This document shows positions 35,702 through 48,800 of a stretch of 64,000 nt of DNA, piece after piece. Each line of letters starts with the position of its first letter. Within the stretch, counting starts at the first letter, position 1. The DNA comes from Cocos nucifera (lineage: Eukaryota > Streptophyta > Magnoliopsida > Arecales > Arecaceae). Position numbers and translations under genes: made by a program. Below the pieces are notes generated by a model that worked only from the letters and a program-made list of their open reading frames with translations, made no database searches and had not been told where the DNA came from. The DNA lies in NCBI GenBank assembly GCA_006176705.1, contig QRFJ01000060.1, positions 2,573,122 through 2,637,121 on the forward strand, written 5' to 3'.

Positions 35702-37170
35702 TTCTTCCTTAAAATAATTTTATTCTTGAAATTGGCATACTGTAGAGCCAAGATTTTAGGGATACAAAATTTTTATCTTATCCTAAAATTCTTTATTAGC
35801 CTCTTTCACTAGGAAAATAAAACTCAAGTCCTTTATCAAAATATCCTTTGAAGTAGAGTCAATATTTTTACCTTCATTAACATAAACTATCATACTTTTG
35901 TTGTGCACTCTAATCTATAATTATCAAACTTTTGTTAGTTTATCGAATGAATTTTGACAAGAATATCACTTTATATTAGAAGCTAAGAAAGATCTAGTCT
36001 TTCAAAATTTTAAACAGAACTAGAGCAAAACTTTAGTTCCTTTATTCTTATTATGCCTCAAGTATATCACATCAAAACTAAATCTTGATCCACTTTTTAT
36101 GTTTGAAATCATTGCACAAGCTTTCACCACTCATCTAGAATCCAATACATTTATAATTAATTTGAAGTGAGTTAATTCTGAATTTACTGACAATCAATGT
36201 CATGATTCCAAATCAACCTTTCTTTGTAAAATGATTAACTCAAATCTCCAACAAACTAGAAGACCTCAAGTTAACTTTCTTGTAAGTAGCATCAGCTCGG
36301 TTATTTCTCTTAGAGCTTCCTTCATCACGATCCTTAACATCAATAAATAAATTGATACATAAAATCTTGTCCCTTATATGTTTAAACTTATATAAGTCTT
36401 CAAAAAATTTAACATCAGCAAGATACCTTAGATTAATTCAAAAACCTAAACTTTGATTTGAAATAATTAACACACCCACTATCTCCAACAAAGATGAGAA
36501 AGATCAAGTAATCCAATCCAATGATGGTAACATTATTATTAAAGATTCCACCAAAATGTGTGTCATGCTCTCATAATAAAATCCAAGCCATTAATAAAGC
36601 CAAATATGTTTTTCATTTATGTGCAAATTTCTTATATGGTCCTCTTGTAGGTTCAATGCTTGAAAAATATTCTTCTCTAATACAATGTAATTCTTTCTTA
36701 AGCCACATTCTAAATAATTTTCTTTCTAATAAATCCAAAATTATAATGATCAAATAATTGATATCAAATTTAGAAAAGTCATCATGATCATCATTCATAT
36801 CAAATTTTAAATTCTAAAATCTCTAAATAATAATTGAACAAGTATACTCAACACAACATATCAATATATTCCATGTTATTCAAGAGTCAACACCTCTAAT
36901 ACTTAAGTCAAACCCTACTTATTGGAATGCAAGGCATAACTCATTAGTTCTGTTATACACATCATATACCACTTATGCATAAATTTTATCATAATATATG
37001 TTGATCTGAAATTCAAACTTTGAATTCTTTCGACTATTTCTATCATGTCCCTAGTGATCATAACCTAAACTTTGATATCATTCTATCATATCCTTAGTGA
37101 TCATAATTTTATACTCAAATATATTTAAATCATAGCCCTAGAAATCATAAATCTTTAGCTTTGATACCAT
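35702..37170 (-). other. Interior of the coding-free LTR element
   Basis: 1.47 kb of AT-rich DNA between the two LTRs. The minus strand starts with the PBS and ends with aaggaagaa. Longest frames are under 80 codons with no domains. I see no gag or pol trace. Confidence 0.75.
37153..37169 (-). other. Primer-binding site (tRNA-iMet type)
   Basis: Minus strand TGGTATCAAAGCTAAAG follows the 5' LTR. The canonical plant iMet site begins TGGTATCAGAGC, so one base differs in the first twelve. Confidence 0.85.
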
Positions 37171-39315
37171 TCTATCATACCCCGAATCTAGCACTAGGAT
37201 TGGATACATGATGGCTGCACACTCTTTAGGACAAAATCCTAAAGAATGAGCAAGATCTTAAACATCACCACAACTTAAAGATCCCGTGAATACAATTGAT
37301 CTCAAATCATAACAAATATTCCATATTAACAAATATCAAATCTTATATAATTTACAAAACTTGATCATCAAATTGATATTGATGCGGCTCTATCTAATGG
37401 ATCATTTCAAATCATGATTCCAACCTTAGCCAAGTATAAGCATTCCATAATTCTGGAAAAAAAAAGAAGAAGGGTGGTGAGCTTTATAGCCCAGTAAAAA
37501 TCTTCATACACTCATACCAATATAATAATAATTTGAGAATAATAAATGAATAGTATCAAAGAGAGAACATAAACTATAAAATCTCATGTCAAGTATCCAG
37601 TATAATTTAATATCAATATATACAAAAATATGCATTATATATCATCATATATCTATCTTTTTCAAAAGTAATATACCACACATATGTAATTAAGTAAAAC
37701 CCATTTTTGCTTAATTATGGTTTTATTTCTTATTGTCCATGTCTCATTAACTTGATTCGATTCAATTAGTAGTTGTCTTAAAGGTTTCAGATTAATCACA
37801 ATCACACTTTAGCCCGTGACTAGCAAACCATAAACCACGCTTCAGCTCATAGTGGTAATCAACCTATGATGGCAAACCAAATAACCATGCTCCAACTGAT
37901 ATGGTGGTGAACTCAAGTACCATGTTCCTTCCCGTGGAATGGTTATTCTAAGTGCCATGTTCCTTCCCGTGGTAGACTATTCTTAGTGTCACATTCCAGC
38001 CTGTGACAAGGCTATTCTCAAATTAATATGGCTAGTCCAAATATCATTTTTCTTGATCATCAATTTATTATATCTCAATTATGCCAGAAAAATACTAAAT
38101 ATATTATATCCTTTCAAGATTTTCAGTAACCGGTATCACAATCCAAACTATCTGAAAAAAATCATCAATGTTTCATACGAACATATGATATGAAAAAGAT
38201 AAATAATTATACCAGCAATCATAAAACAAATATAGCCACGAGAAACCAAAAATTATGCAGTGTAAAAATAAATATACAAATCGGTGTTTATGTCCAAGAA
38301 CCCTTACCTCTACAAATGGTTGACTCAACCACATAATTGATAATCTTCTCGATCTAGAAACTCAAAAATAAGGTATTATGCTCGACACATAGTACAAACA
38401 GTTGCATCTCTATATGATCAGGGTCAAACATAAATACCATATGTGATTACGGATGAAGAAATTATAGAAAAAACTCCTAAACATTATAAGTCTAGGACCC
38501 CCTCCTAGGATCAATCAATTGATCTTGATTACCTAGGCATCTGGACCCTCCACCAGTCCATAAGATTTTTAGAGAGAAAAATTCATAAAGAGAGAAATAA
38601 TTCGAGAGAGAAAATTCTAGAGAGAGAAGGTAAAGAGAGGAGAGAGAGAAGAAAGAGAAACTCTTTTTCTTCTCTTTTCTTTTCTTTTTCTTTTCCCTTT
38701 TTTCCTCTCATTTTCTTCTTTCTTCTTCTTTATGGAAATAGGAGAGCTTCTTCCCTCTTCCTCTCCTCAATAGGGAAGCAGCAAGATAGAGAGTTGGCGG
38801 CCAATGGTGGTGCTCAGCAACAGCAAGGAGAAGATCTCATCAGCAGCCATGACTGGCGAGAGTCGATAAAATCCAAAACAATAGAAAAGGCATAGGAGCT
38901 TATTTCAAACTTAAATTGGCAGCTCGCCAATCCAAAACCAAGCAACGATGATGATTACAGGGCTGAAAAAAGAAGGGGAAAGGACCATCTCAGTCTGACG
39001 ATGCCAATGGGGAGGAATCCGATCGATGATCTTCTCGATAAAATCAAAAAATCTCAAAAGAAAAAACATGAGAGATCCATGACGCTCGACGGTGATTCCT
39101 CGAAATATCATGATGGAGCTCGATGGAGAGGTGGAGACCTTCTTATAGAGGAGATTTTCTAAGATTTATTAGCCCTATTTGGCTTGGATCAGAGCTCTAT
39201 CCTCTAGTTTCATCGGTCACGAAAGAGGAAGAAATATAGTCCAATTGAGACTTTTTTTTTTTTTCCAATTGCTTTAAAATTCATGTGAAAAATTCAAGAC
39301 GGATGGGTTCTCACA
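37171..39315 (-). repeat. 5' LTR of the coding-free element
   Basis: Aligns with 33563-35701 along its whole length, including the CT-rich block (38660-38735) and the gaaataggagagcttcttcc phrase. Its minus-strand end runs straight into the primer-binding site. Confidence 0.9.
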
Positions 39316-39730
39316 TAAGCAAGCATTGATCCAGTCATATCTAAAGGGGTTCTATGGTAAAAAATTTATTTTGTTTACAAAAATTGTCAAACCCAATTGA
39401 ATTATACTCACCCTCTCTATGAGTTCTATGGATTTTAATTTTCCTTTCCAACTGGTTTTGTCCTTTCTTTTTGCATTCCTTAAATAGCCGTAGGCTTCTA
39501 ATTTTCTACTAATAAGATAAACATAACCATATATGAAAAATTATCAATAAACGGGAGAAAATATTCTATAGCAAAATTCATATATATATATATATATTTC
39601 CAATTCAGTATTTTCCAAATTAGCTACCAAACTTTTCCTAACCATTCTATTTATCTTATCCTTACCTATATGATCAAATCTTAGAAGAAGATGCATCCTC
39701 AAGTATAAGAATCCAGAAATAATGAACAAT
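39316..39730 (-). pseudogene. Copia integrase, part upstream of the insertion
   Basis: Minus strand: HIGKDKINRMVRKSL (pre-integrase), then GYVYLISRKLEAYGYLRNAK in one frame and NQLERKIKIHRTHREGEY in another, the classic integrase segment. It is cut at 39320 by the LTR element; the protein continues at about 33557 downward. Confidence 0.8.
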
Positions 39731-42700
39731 CAATATAAGCAGAAGAAGATGCATTAATTATCATTATTGTTGCTGACTACATCAAGCGTAAACAAATAAT
39801 TATGACCAAGTTCTTTCCGATCACCTGATCGGAAGCATACATCAGAGCTTTTTTGGACTGATGTAAGGATGGAGATAATATTACGTCGCCTCATGTTAGG
39901 CATAAATAGACATCAGTCAAAACAAAATCATTGGCTTAATTATGTCTCGATCTCAACCGCATCTTTGGCTTCACACTGATTCCCATAACAACAGAAATTT
40001 AAAAGAGAAGACCAAGACCCAGTGGATGCAAATGGGCGTTGATCCAGTAGCAGCATCGCAGCAAATGGGAAATTTCACAGAAGTCTTGCAATTTTATATA
40101 TCCCTCCTGGATAACGTGCGGTATACGTCCTTTGTCATGTTCTCAACCAAGTCTCACCACGACTCTCTCTACATCTGTCATCCGGAATGTGCGTCCCATG
40201 ATTCCATGCACGTTCACATTTACACCACCAAACATCCGTCCTGCCAACTTAATAGCCCTGCAACATGATTTGTCCTTTCTTTCGGTTGCTTTCATTATCC
40301 CTCAATATTTAAAGCTTGATTTGGTGGAGCCTCCTAAGTTCCCAACTACACCATCTTAATATATGACCCTCTAAAGTTTGGTGCTATTGGGTTTTAGGTG
40401 TCACATGGCATGCACCCTTCACCAACTTTTTGACCAGTGGATCGAGATAATGACTAGAGAAGAGAAGAAACATGCTGGAAGGAAGCTTCTAAGACATGGG
40501 ACAGCCTACGTGGCTTATCCATTTTCTTCATGATGACGATAAGATGGAGCAAAGGAAATAAAAATAGCAGCAAATTAAAGGAGGAGACTTTTGGTTTTCA
40601 GCTGGATTTGGCTTCGGTGAATGTTTGTTAGCGATGCTCATTTTGTGTAGGTATTCATATTCATGTACAATGTGCAACTAAGATGGATGCACCATTCGTC
40701 ATATATTTTAATTGGTAGTCTCGCTCATTGGACCGCTGGCTTCGGCGCAGACAGGTTATCATGAAGACTTGCAGCACGTTGTTTCAACCTTGGATGGCTA
40801 TCGACTTCCCACCGTCGCAAGAGCTTTGCTCGAACGGCTCATATAATTTCACGCGGAAGTGCTTTCTAGTTTAGGAGAAAGAGAAGGGCATTTTTATGGT
40901 TAGTTTTTTTTCGTGGTCCTCGTATCTTGCTCCCATCACATCACATGTTAATTAATGGAATTGCGAGTGCATCGATCGGAAACGAGGTGGGCGGCTAGCT
41001 GGAGACAACCTTAGGTGGAACCCCTTTCTTTTTTTTTTTTTTTTTTTTTTTGGCGTGTTACCTTAGCTACGGATTTTTTTTTTTTTTTAAATATATATAT
41101 ATATATATATTTAAATCTATTTGTTTGAAAAAATAATCTTAAAATGAGTGGATGGTAACGTAGCTATAACAATAATTGTTACGAGTGCCAACATTTTGAT
41201 AGCGATGATGATTATCGAGAAATTATTTTATTATAAAATTAAAAAACAATTTGCATAGATTCAAAAAGTTATATCTCAATACATTAATTAAAAATAATAA
41301 TATTTTAATCAATTAATGATATTAATAATATAGATAATATTAGTAATATTTTAATAAAAATATTATATTTCAGCAAAAAAATAATTTTTATTAATAATAT
41401 TTAATAACATCAAGAGAGGTGCACAGGAGAAAAAGAGAAAAAAAAAAATACTGGCTCTTAATTTTAATAAAAAGAGAAGAGGGAGATGATTTGTTTTAAA
41501 ATAAATATCTCTTTTTTGACTCATCTATTGTGATGCTTCCCTTCATTTGACTCTTTTGTAAAGATAATGGAAAAAAGATTTTATTATCATAGAGGAGGCC
41601 AGGCTACGTTGAAAAGTTGGATTATGAAAAATAAAACAAGAATGCTTTAGTCCATCTAGCATCGCACCTAATCATGTATAAGTCATTCTTTCATTGGATA
41701 AAACTAGATCCAGCTAAGATATAGATTTCTTGTTTAAAGTTGTATTAAATTTAATTGATCCTTTCATGAATAATAATAGGTGAAAATATAATTTTTCTAT
41801 GATTTATATTTTAATATATTAATTGAAACTAATAGTATTAATAATACCAATAGTAGTTTAATAAAAATAATATATTTTAGCAAAAAATAGTATTTTTATT
41901 AACAATATTTTTAGAAGCTTAATAATGCTTAGTAATAATTAATGCATTAATAAATGATATTTTTTAAAAAATGAACAAAAATATTTATTAATAAAATAAC
42001 TATTTTCTATATTAATAAAGTATACATTACTTTCTAAATAATTATGTAATTAATAAAAATAATATTTTAAAGATGGTATCTATATAAAAGATGCGCGGGT
42101 TATATGCCAGTAATGATGCATTTGATGAACGAGACATTTCAAGGTCCAGAATCCAAATGTGAAAGGGGAGCGTTTGGGACACCGACCGGGCCCATTTTAG
42201 CTCATGTTACCACCTAATCCATACTCCACGTTTAAATGGCCAGCCTCTCACAGAGAGCACGAGGAAACTTCTTTATCTCCATCCTCTAAAGCCATCGACA
42301 AAGTTGGCTGGCCGATTCTTGAGACGGCCATAGCCAGCGGATGGTAGAATCATGCATGCCAGGTTGCCGCGCTATAATATTCTAATGGCTTCAGTCATCT
42401 GTAACACAAAAATTTGACACATCGACAGGGTCCAACAGAACATTCACAACATTTTAAAAGACTACAAGATAAACTCGTCACATAAGACAAGTACAAACTA
42501 AGGATATAAAAATTAAGAAGACAGGATCAACCTAATTCTGACATCAACCGTCCATACCTGAGTGTTCTCCATTGACCACCATAAATCACGACACATTTGC
42601 CAATCGCACCCAGCCAACCGCCCAACAGCTTTGCCTTTTCAATCAATTCAACCAATCAACACCGTCCATGAACACCACAAATGATTCTGCACATTTTGCT

Positions 42701-42981
42701 CCTATCAAAATTAGACTGATAATAGCTCCAAATGATTAATTTTTTGATTTTATAAGCAGTATTCATACCACAATTAGCAGCATTTGGAGACAGAATTGCC
42801 AAGCACCATCCAATGCCAATCAAATAATATTTCTACAAAGGTATGGAGACCTACAGGAGTCGTCGGAAGAAGAAAAAAACAAACACCAAATACGCTCTTA
42901 TCCTCTTACACAACATGAACTTGATTACCTCCTTGTTGCAGGGGGTAGATATCAAGGCAAGTCTCTATACAGACACCAGTA
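39731..42981. other. Intergenic and probable 3' flank of the ABHD17-type gene
   Basis: No gene is supported. The open frame 39942-40268 (plus) has no domain and I do not call it. Poly-T runs lie at 41029-41051 and 41076-41088 and a TA run near 41091-41110. From about 41250 to 42070 the DNA is very AT-rich with taataatatt repetition. The last few hundred bases before 42982 should contain the 3' untranslated region of the minus-strand gene, but I cannot place the poly(A) site. Confidence 0.5.
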
Positions 42982-43377
42982 TCACTGCCCATCTCGACCA
43001 CAACACCAGTTGCAGGAGTACACTGACCCCTTGCAACTCTGCAACTTCAGACATCCTGTTTGTGGACAGCCTGAGCAAGTAGGCTTCCGAATTCTAATTT
43101 GGCAGCAGCAGTTAGTAGTGAAAGTAGTCGTGGTGGCCGTGCTCGCATTAGAAGCTCTTCTAGGGAGTTGGAGGTTCTGTCGGATTTTTTTGAGCCGGGT
43201 TGCAGTGGTGATGTTCTCCATTTCCATGATAAACTTGCATAGATGGCGGATGTAGTCTGGGTACAACTCCAGGTTGCAGTGACCACCTCCTTTGATCCAC
43301 AAGGGTTCGTAGGGTTCTCTTGCTAGTTTCCATAGCCCATAACCATGAAGCCAATTCACTACATCATCCTCCGTGCC
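42982..43377 (-). CDS. ABHD17: ABHD17-type gene, coding exon 5 and stop
   Basis: Starts after acceptor ctgatcag with GTEDDVVNWLHG (catalytic Asp), then EPLWIKGGGHCNLELYP (catalytic His). It ends with a Ser/Thr-rich linker and a tail of ten Cys, stop TGA at 42984-42982. Confidence 0.95.
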   Translation of the reverse strand, partial: GTEDDVVNWLHGYGLWKLAREPYEPLWIKGGGHCNLELYPDYIRHLCKFIMEMENITTATRLKKIRQNLQLPRRASNASTATTTTFTTNCCCQIRIRKPTCSGCPQTGCLKLQSCKGSVYSCNWCCGRDGQ

Positions 43378-45814
43378 CTGATCAGATACCATCACCACAG
43401 TTTAAACAAGCTAGTTAAGTAGCTCAGAATGTTTCCTGCCTCCATCTTCTAGCAACCACGCTCAGCTTCTCATCATAAAGAATCAAGAAAGTTCGAACAG
43501 GAGCTAAGCATCAAACATCTATTTTAATGATAAACAGTGACTTGCTAGATGTAAATAACCAAGCTTTTCGGGCACTGTTCTATTAAGTTGTGGCTTACAA
43601 AACCTGTGACAGAAATGGATCTGATAAATGTTTCCATGGGGTCCCAAATATTGTTCTGTTCATTGTGATTTACAAAAGAAGCTTGCGGTCTAGATTCACG
43701 TGGTAGAGGTAATAGCTTGAGATAAAGAAAGATCAATGTCTTACGGGTCAGTTTAGGAAGCTGGTGACTATGTAACTCGAGTTTCAGGAATGGATCCTGC
43801 AACTTGTGACTGGGAGAAGGCAACACTGACCCAAGTGTTGAGGACTCCTTCAGAAGACTAGAACTCGTATGCAATCAAATCAGCTTTAAAAGAAGCCACA
43901 AGGGCTCTGCATGCTAGTTATGGATGTGCATGAATAAATTATTTTCTTAAAGTGGTGTTTTCCAGTGATTTTCTTCATCAGCTTTTCTCTCATGTTAACC
44001 ATTGCAATTTTCTCTTCTTTAACAGAGGGGTTTTGACTCCATCATTCTGTATTAAAATAATGCATCAGGTATTGTTTCCCATGCATGAAGGACTTCAAGG
44101 TGGCCAATACTTGTTATAATTGCTGATCCGTCAAGGTTTGCTGACATCTGTTGTTTTACCGTATCGACGACAAACATCGGTTAGTTCTAAATTTCTAATA
44201 TAGTAAACAATGTGTCTTAGAATTCATATCTAACAGAAAATTCACATGGTCATCTTCAAATTTCATTTCATTATATAGATAACATGTCAACACAAGCAAA
44301 TGATATCCGAATGAAAAACAAATCATAAATCTTAAAGGACTCACATGAATTACAAGAATGGGGCACTTCACCTTTTTAATTTTGTTAATGTTCTGCATAA
44401 GCAAGTAGGCAAATATTAGCTTAAATTGCCAACAAGAAACAAGCTGATGAGAAAGACAATCATCAATGTGGGGAACTTACTTTATAAATGTCAAAGCAGA
44501 AATTGAAATTAACATGGCAGACCACACGGAGACCTGACAATATAGCACTGTGAAGCACTACACCACGCAATCTTGGCAAGCGAGCTGCCAAGTGTAGTGT
44601 GGGACCACTACCAACAGACTGCCCATACAAGATCAAGTCTTCCTGACTGACTCCATATTCAGTTTCCAGGCATTGGTATACAGCCTCAATGTCTGCATAA
44701 GTGTTGTACTCACTTGGCTAGACACCACAAACAGAACATTAAGAACAGTAGGTCACTTCATCCAGCACGTAGACTTCTAAATTTAAAATCAAAAACGAAG
44801 GTAACATTTGTTCATCCATTCTGCGAGCCTCGTGACATTTACATCAACCAGATGGCATTAACTTGCAGTTGTAGCTACCCATCTTGTTACAATCCAGAGG
44901 GACAAGATCCTTTAGAAAACACTCAAAAACAATCATGATCCACCCACATGTCATTTAAATCACATGAGCAGGTTGATTTGACATGTTGGTGAATCTTTTT
45001 TGAAGTAAATAATCATTCACAATTTAAAGAATGCCTTTGTATAAATAATTAACACCCAGTCGTGTAGGCTATTGCTTGATTGAGAGCTTTGATCAAGAAT
45101 ATGAAGGCATTTTGCTTTAACATAGCGCTACGGAAATGCAAAGGCTAAGCTAAATCAGATAATTCAGCAACAGACCCAGTAATGGTGTTGGAGCTGACCA
45201 AATTACCGGATCTGTCATCAAACAATACCAATATTCATGGTAAGGAACAACTGACTAACAAAAATAAGATGCTTATTTTGTCTTTGCTTGTTTGAATTAG
45301 GCACATTTGTCATGTTGAACCTGACAAAGTTTGGCCATTGCACTTTCTCTTTTGCTTAACATCGTGACATGAATACATGATTGCATATAGGACGTGTCTA
45401 TAATATCAACCAACTGTTTAGAAGTTGAAATAACATCTGCCTTGATGTTCGACATACATGTCAAGCAGCACTCATGCAATTTTGAAAGTTCAGGGAAATA
45501 ATTTCAAAAGAATTTACAGTATTAATCAAAGATTTCTACGAATTCCTCCAGAAATATATGCCTCAGATTTAACAGCACTTGGGTTACAAGCAGTGAGTGA
45601 CCACATTCTAAAACAAGATGAGATATCAATAAAGATATAAAAACAGCTTACCTTACCAGTTGAGGCTCCATAACCAGAGTAGTCGTATCTGCAGATACAC
45701 ACATATAACATTAACCTCATCAAAAAAAGACCAGCAACTGCAATTGTTGTGTGTGTCTGTGTGTGTGGGGAGAAGGAAGGGGCGGGGAGTGGGGAGAAGG
45801 TTGATTGAAGGGGC

Positions 45815-45865
<51 letters not shown>

Positions 45866-48800
45866 TGGGAGGGATATTGGGAAGAATATGGGGAAAACAT
45901 TAAAAAATACAAATAAGTTAAATAATACAAATACAACATCTTTGAAGGATGGTGAAATAGACAAATGGATCAGATTAAAAAAAAAAAAAACTACAGGACA
46001 CTCAAAATAAACATTGCAAAGTCTACAGAAACAAAAAAATGAAAATCACACTTTAAAAAATGAACAAATTTGTCATCAAATTCCTCCACATTTTTAATAA
46101 ATATTCAATTGTTTCTTAAATTTCATAAAGGTTTTTCCAGATATTATGGTGTTGTACAAGAAGAATGCATCAGTTCAATTTTATATATAAATTTGCCAAA
46201 ATTTGCTTATGGATTCATTGTTCAAAGCAACAACTCACATTCGTTCAGAATATAAATAAAGGTTCTGACAACACTGAACATGTTGTTGAACACAAATCTT
46301 GGCCTCATCAACCCAATTGCCAAACTAAATAGAACTGTTGCGGTCATGGTCAAGGGGTCAGATGGCTTTAGATGGTTGGGTTGGCTCCGCACCCGCATAC
46401 GTGAGGTATTATTCGCTTTGGCTCTGACCATTTTGGGCTTCAATGGGTCTTAGGGGATCCCCAGAGGGTTAGCCCTGATTGGTCTTAATGGACCTTGGCC
46501 ATTTGGAGCCTCACGATTTTGTCCTTTAAAAGGCACCTCACGTGGGAGAGAAGATTCCAATCCAATCCATTTAGCCCCCCCCCCCCCGAATCAAGAGGGA
46601 GTATATATGGGTAGGAGGCATCCCACAGATGGCGCCAATGTTGCAGTCACGGTCAAGGAGTCGGATGGCTTTAGATGGTTGAGTTGGCTCCACATCCGCA
46701 TACGTGAGGTATTGTCCGTTTTGGCTCTGACCATTTCGAGCCTTGACCATTTTGGGCTATAGTGAGCCTTATAAGATCCCCGGAGGGTTAGCCCCGGTTG
46801 GTCTTAATGGGCCTTGGCCATTTGGAGCCTCACGATTTTGCCTTTTAAAAGATGCCTCACGTAAGAGAGAAGCTTCCAATCCATTTAAGCCATACCTCCT
46901 CTTGACTCTAACCGATGTGGGACTAAAGCCATTCCTCCACAACATTAGCCCCTCCGGTCCCTTGGTCAGCTGGAGATCATATTGATGACACCCGCTGTCA
47001 GCCAAAAAATTTGTGGAGGGATGACACCCGCTAATGACACTCCCCCGTAAAATTTGTGCGCGAGGAGCAGTCAATGGAGTATAGAAATTGAATTTCGTGC
47101 CGAATCTATTCGGCCTTGGACTCCGTTGGGATGGCGAAGCTCTTTTATCAGTCGACTGCTGACTGATAAAAGAAAACTCAAAGTAAAAAGAAAAGAAAAA
47201 AGATACCGACTTACCGAAATCATTGCAGAGTAAAAAGAAGAAAAAATCTCGTTCAAAGTTTCGTTCTTCTGAATCCGTTTGTCAGCCGGGAGGAGTATGG
47301 CTTCTATCAAATGCTTTGCCAGAGTTGGATTCTACAAAGCCGACTCTCCGACTGGGATCTGAATATTTATAGATTTTGAAGAACCGCTAGGGGTCTAACT
47401 TTCCGTCGGGGCCCCACTCCCAGTAGAGGTGGCCAAAGCTTTACCTTGCCGTTGACTTGGTGGCCTCTCTACTGAAACTGATGCCCAATCCGATGATGGA
47501 GGAACCTGGGTCACCGTTGGCTGCTGACCCTCCGATCTAACCTCGGATATTGATGGCACCTGAGATATGGTCAGCTCAGCCGGGATGGTTGGAGCTTCGA
47601 TGACGACCACCTCATCATCCTGCTCGTCAATAGTCGGCAAAATTCCCATCGGTGCATCTTGAGTCGGAGCAGGAGCCGCCAAAGCAACGACCGCCTCCCC
47701 GACTGAAGTAAGGACCTCGACCGATGGGACATCGGTCAATCCAGCTCAGACTGACGATAAGTTGGTCTGCTCTACTGCTGCTACCGGTACGTCGGGATTC
47801 TTCTTCTTGGCAGCCCTTGAAGACCCTTCACCGGCGGCTGATTTGCGCTTGCCCATGTATCGACGGATGTCGTCCACTAAAAGTGAAGACGGAGGATGCA
47901 TGGCTGCAAACAAAAAAAGAAATCAGTTAGAATGAAAATTAATTGAAGATAAAAGAAGAAAAAGTCTACTTGATATGTCGGGATATACCAGTAGTCAGCA
48001 CTGGACCAAGCCCTACATCGTACAGAGCTTGATTGGTCAGTAACTCCTTTTACGTCGGGACTTCCATGTCCTTCAACTTCAGAAAATCTTTCCGATCAGC
48101 TGGATCGGCTCGGTTATTATCGTTCGGACTGGTGTTTGGAGTTCCCCAGATGAATGGAAAACCCTAAGAAAGAGTGGACGACACAAAAAAAAACTAGGTC
48201 TTCCAATCGTGAATGGACAATGGAAGATCGGAAATGAAAAAAAGCCCTTCTCGGGGCGAACATCCACCAGTCGTTGGCCTTAGGATGAGGATGGAGGGTA
48301 AAGCATGGATAAAATAAAGAAAGACGTGGAGTGGTCAAGATGGAATGATAAAGAAGAGCAAAAGAAACTAAAAGCCGAATAGAATTTGGCGCGAGTTGTG
48401 CCAGACAAATCCTATAATAGTTTAGGACATTCCGAATGAACTCCAAGACTGAGAATCGGAGGCCCAACCTAAGGTTTTCAACGTAAAAGGCCACCTGGCC
48501 GATCGATGGGGAGGTCACCCGATCATCTAAACCAGGGGCGAAGAACTGAAACTGCTCCGAGACCTGGTACTGTTCCCGGAACCAATCGACAACAGAGGAA
48601 GATAGTGAAGAGATCTCCACTGCCGAACCAAGGAAAAAGATGGTTGCCAGACCAGACGCCTGGCCACCGCTACCTACTGTTCTACCCCTACCTCTACCAG
48701 CCATTTAAAAACTAGTGAAAAACCCTAAAGAAGCAAAGAAAAAGAAGAGGGAGAAACCTAACCTAAAGAACAAGAAAAGCTCAGAACTCCACAACACCAG

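Larger units (their letters stand above)
33563..39315 (-). mobile_element. Coding-free LTR retrotransposon with 2.1-kb LTRs
   Basis: Two direct repeats of about 2.14 kb flank a 1.47-kb interior. Target duplication taagc is at 33558-33562 and 39316-39320. On the minus strand the LTR starts TGTGAGAACCCATCC. The 5' LTR is followed at once by TGGTATCAAAGC, a tRNA-iMet-type primer site. The 3' LTR is preceded by aaggaagaa, a polypurine tract. Neither LTR nor interior has coding capacity that I can recognise, so it is a small LARD-like non-autonomous element. It sits inside the integrase of the second copia remnant. Confidence 0.92.
31140..39730 (-). mobile_element. Second Ty1/copia remnant, split by two insertions
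   Basis: On the minus strand, from 39730 downward: pre-integrase motif (HIGKDKINRMVRKSL), integrase core start (GYVYLISRKLEAYGYL), then the 5.75-kb LTR element. After it come integrase continuation (STAIYILYRVPTKAID), RT (KQSSRHWY, LYVDDMLL), RNase H (GATISWSSKK, EAEYITC), a MITE, and the end of RNase H (SPNIYCNNQVVIAL, HIQVEYHH). LTRs of this element are not recognised. All domains carry stops. Confidence 0.85.

Noticed and set aside
39942..40268. 108-codon open frame on the plus strand
   Set aside because: No domain, no splice or promoter context, and overlapping frames of similar length; chance is sufficient.
42843..43255. Plus-strand open frames overlapping the last ABHD17-type exon
   Set aside because: Shadows of the minus-strand coding sequence; no similarity of their own.
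43545..43874. Minus-strand 109-codon frame between exons 4 and 5
   Set aside because: It lies in the intron, is not in phase with the exons, and the family protein is complete without it.
45653..46010. Frames with Ser/Leu or Glu/Arg runs around the GA microsatellite
   Set aside because: Simple-repeat translation; the true coding part here is the 37-nt exon 2.
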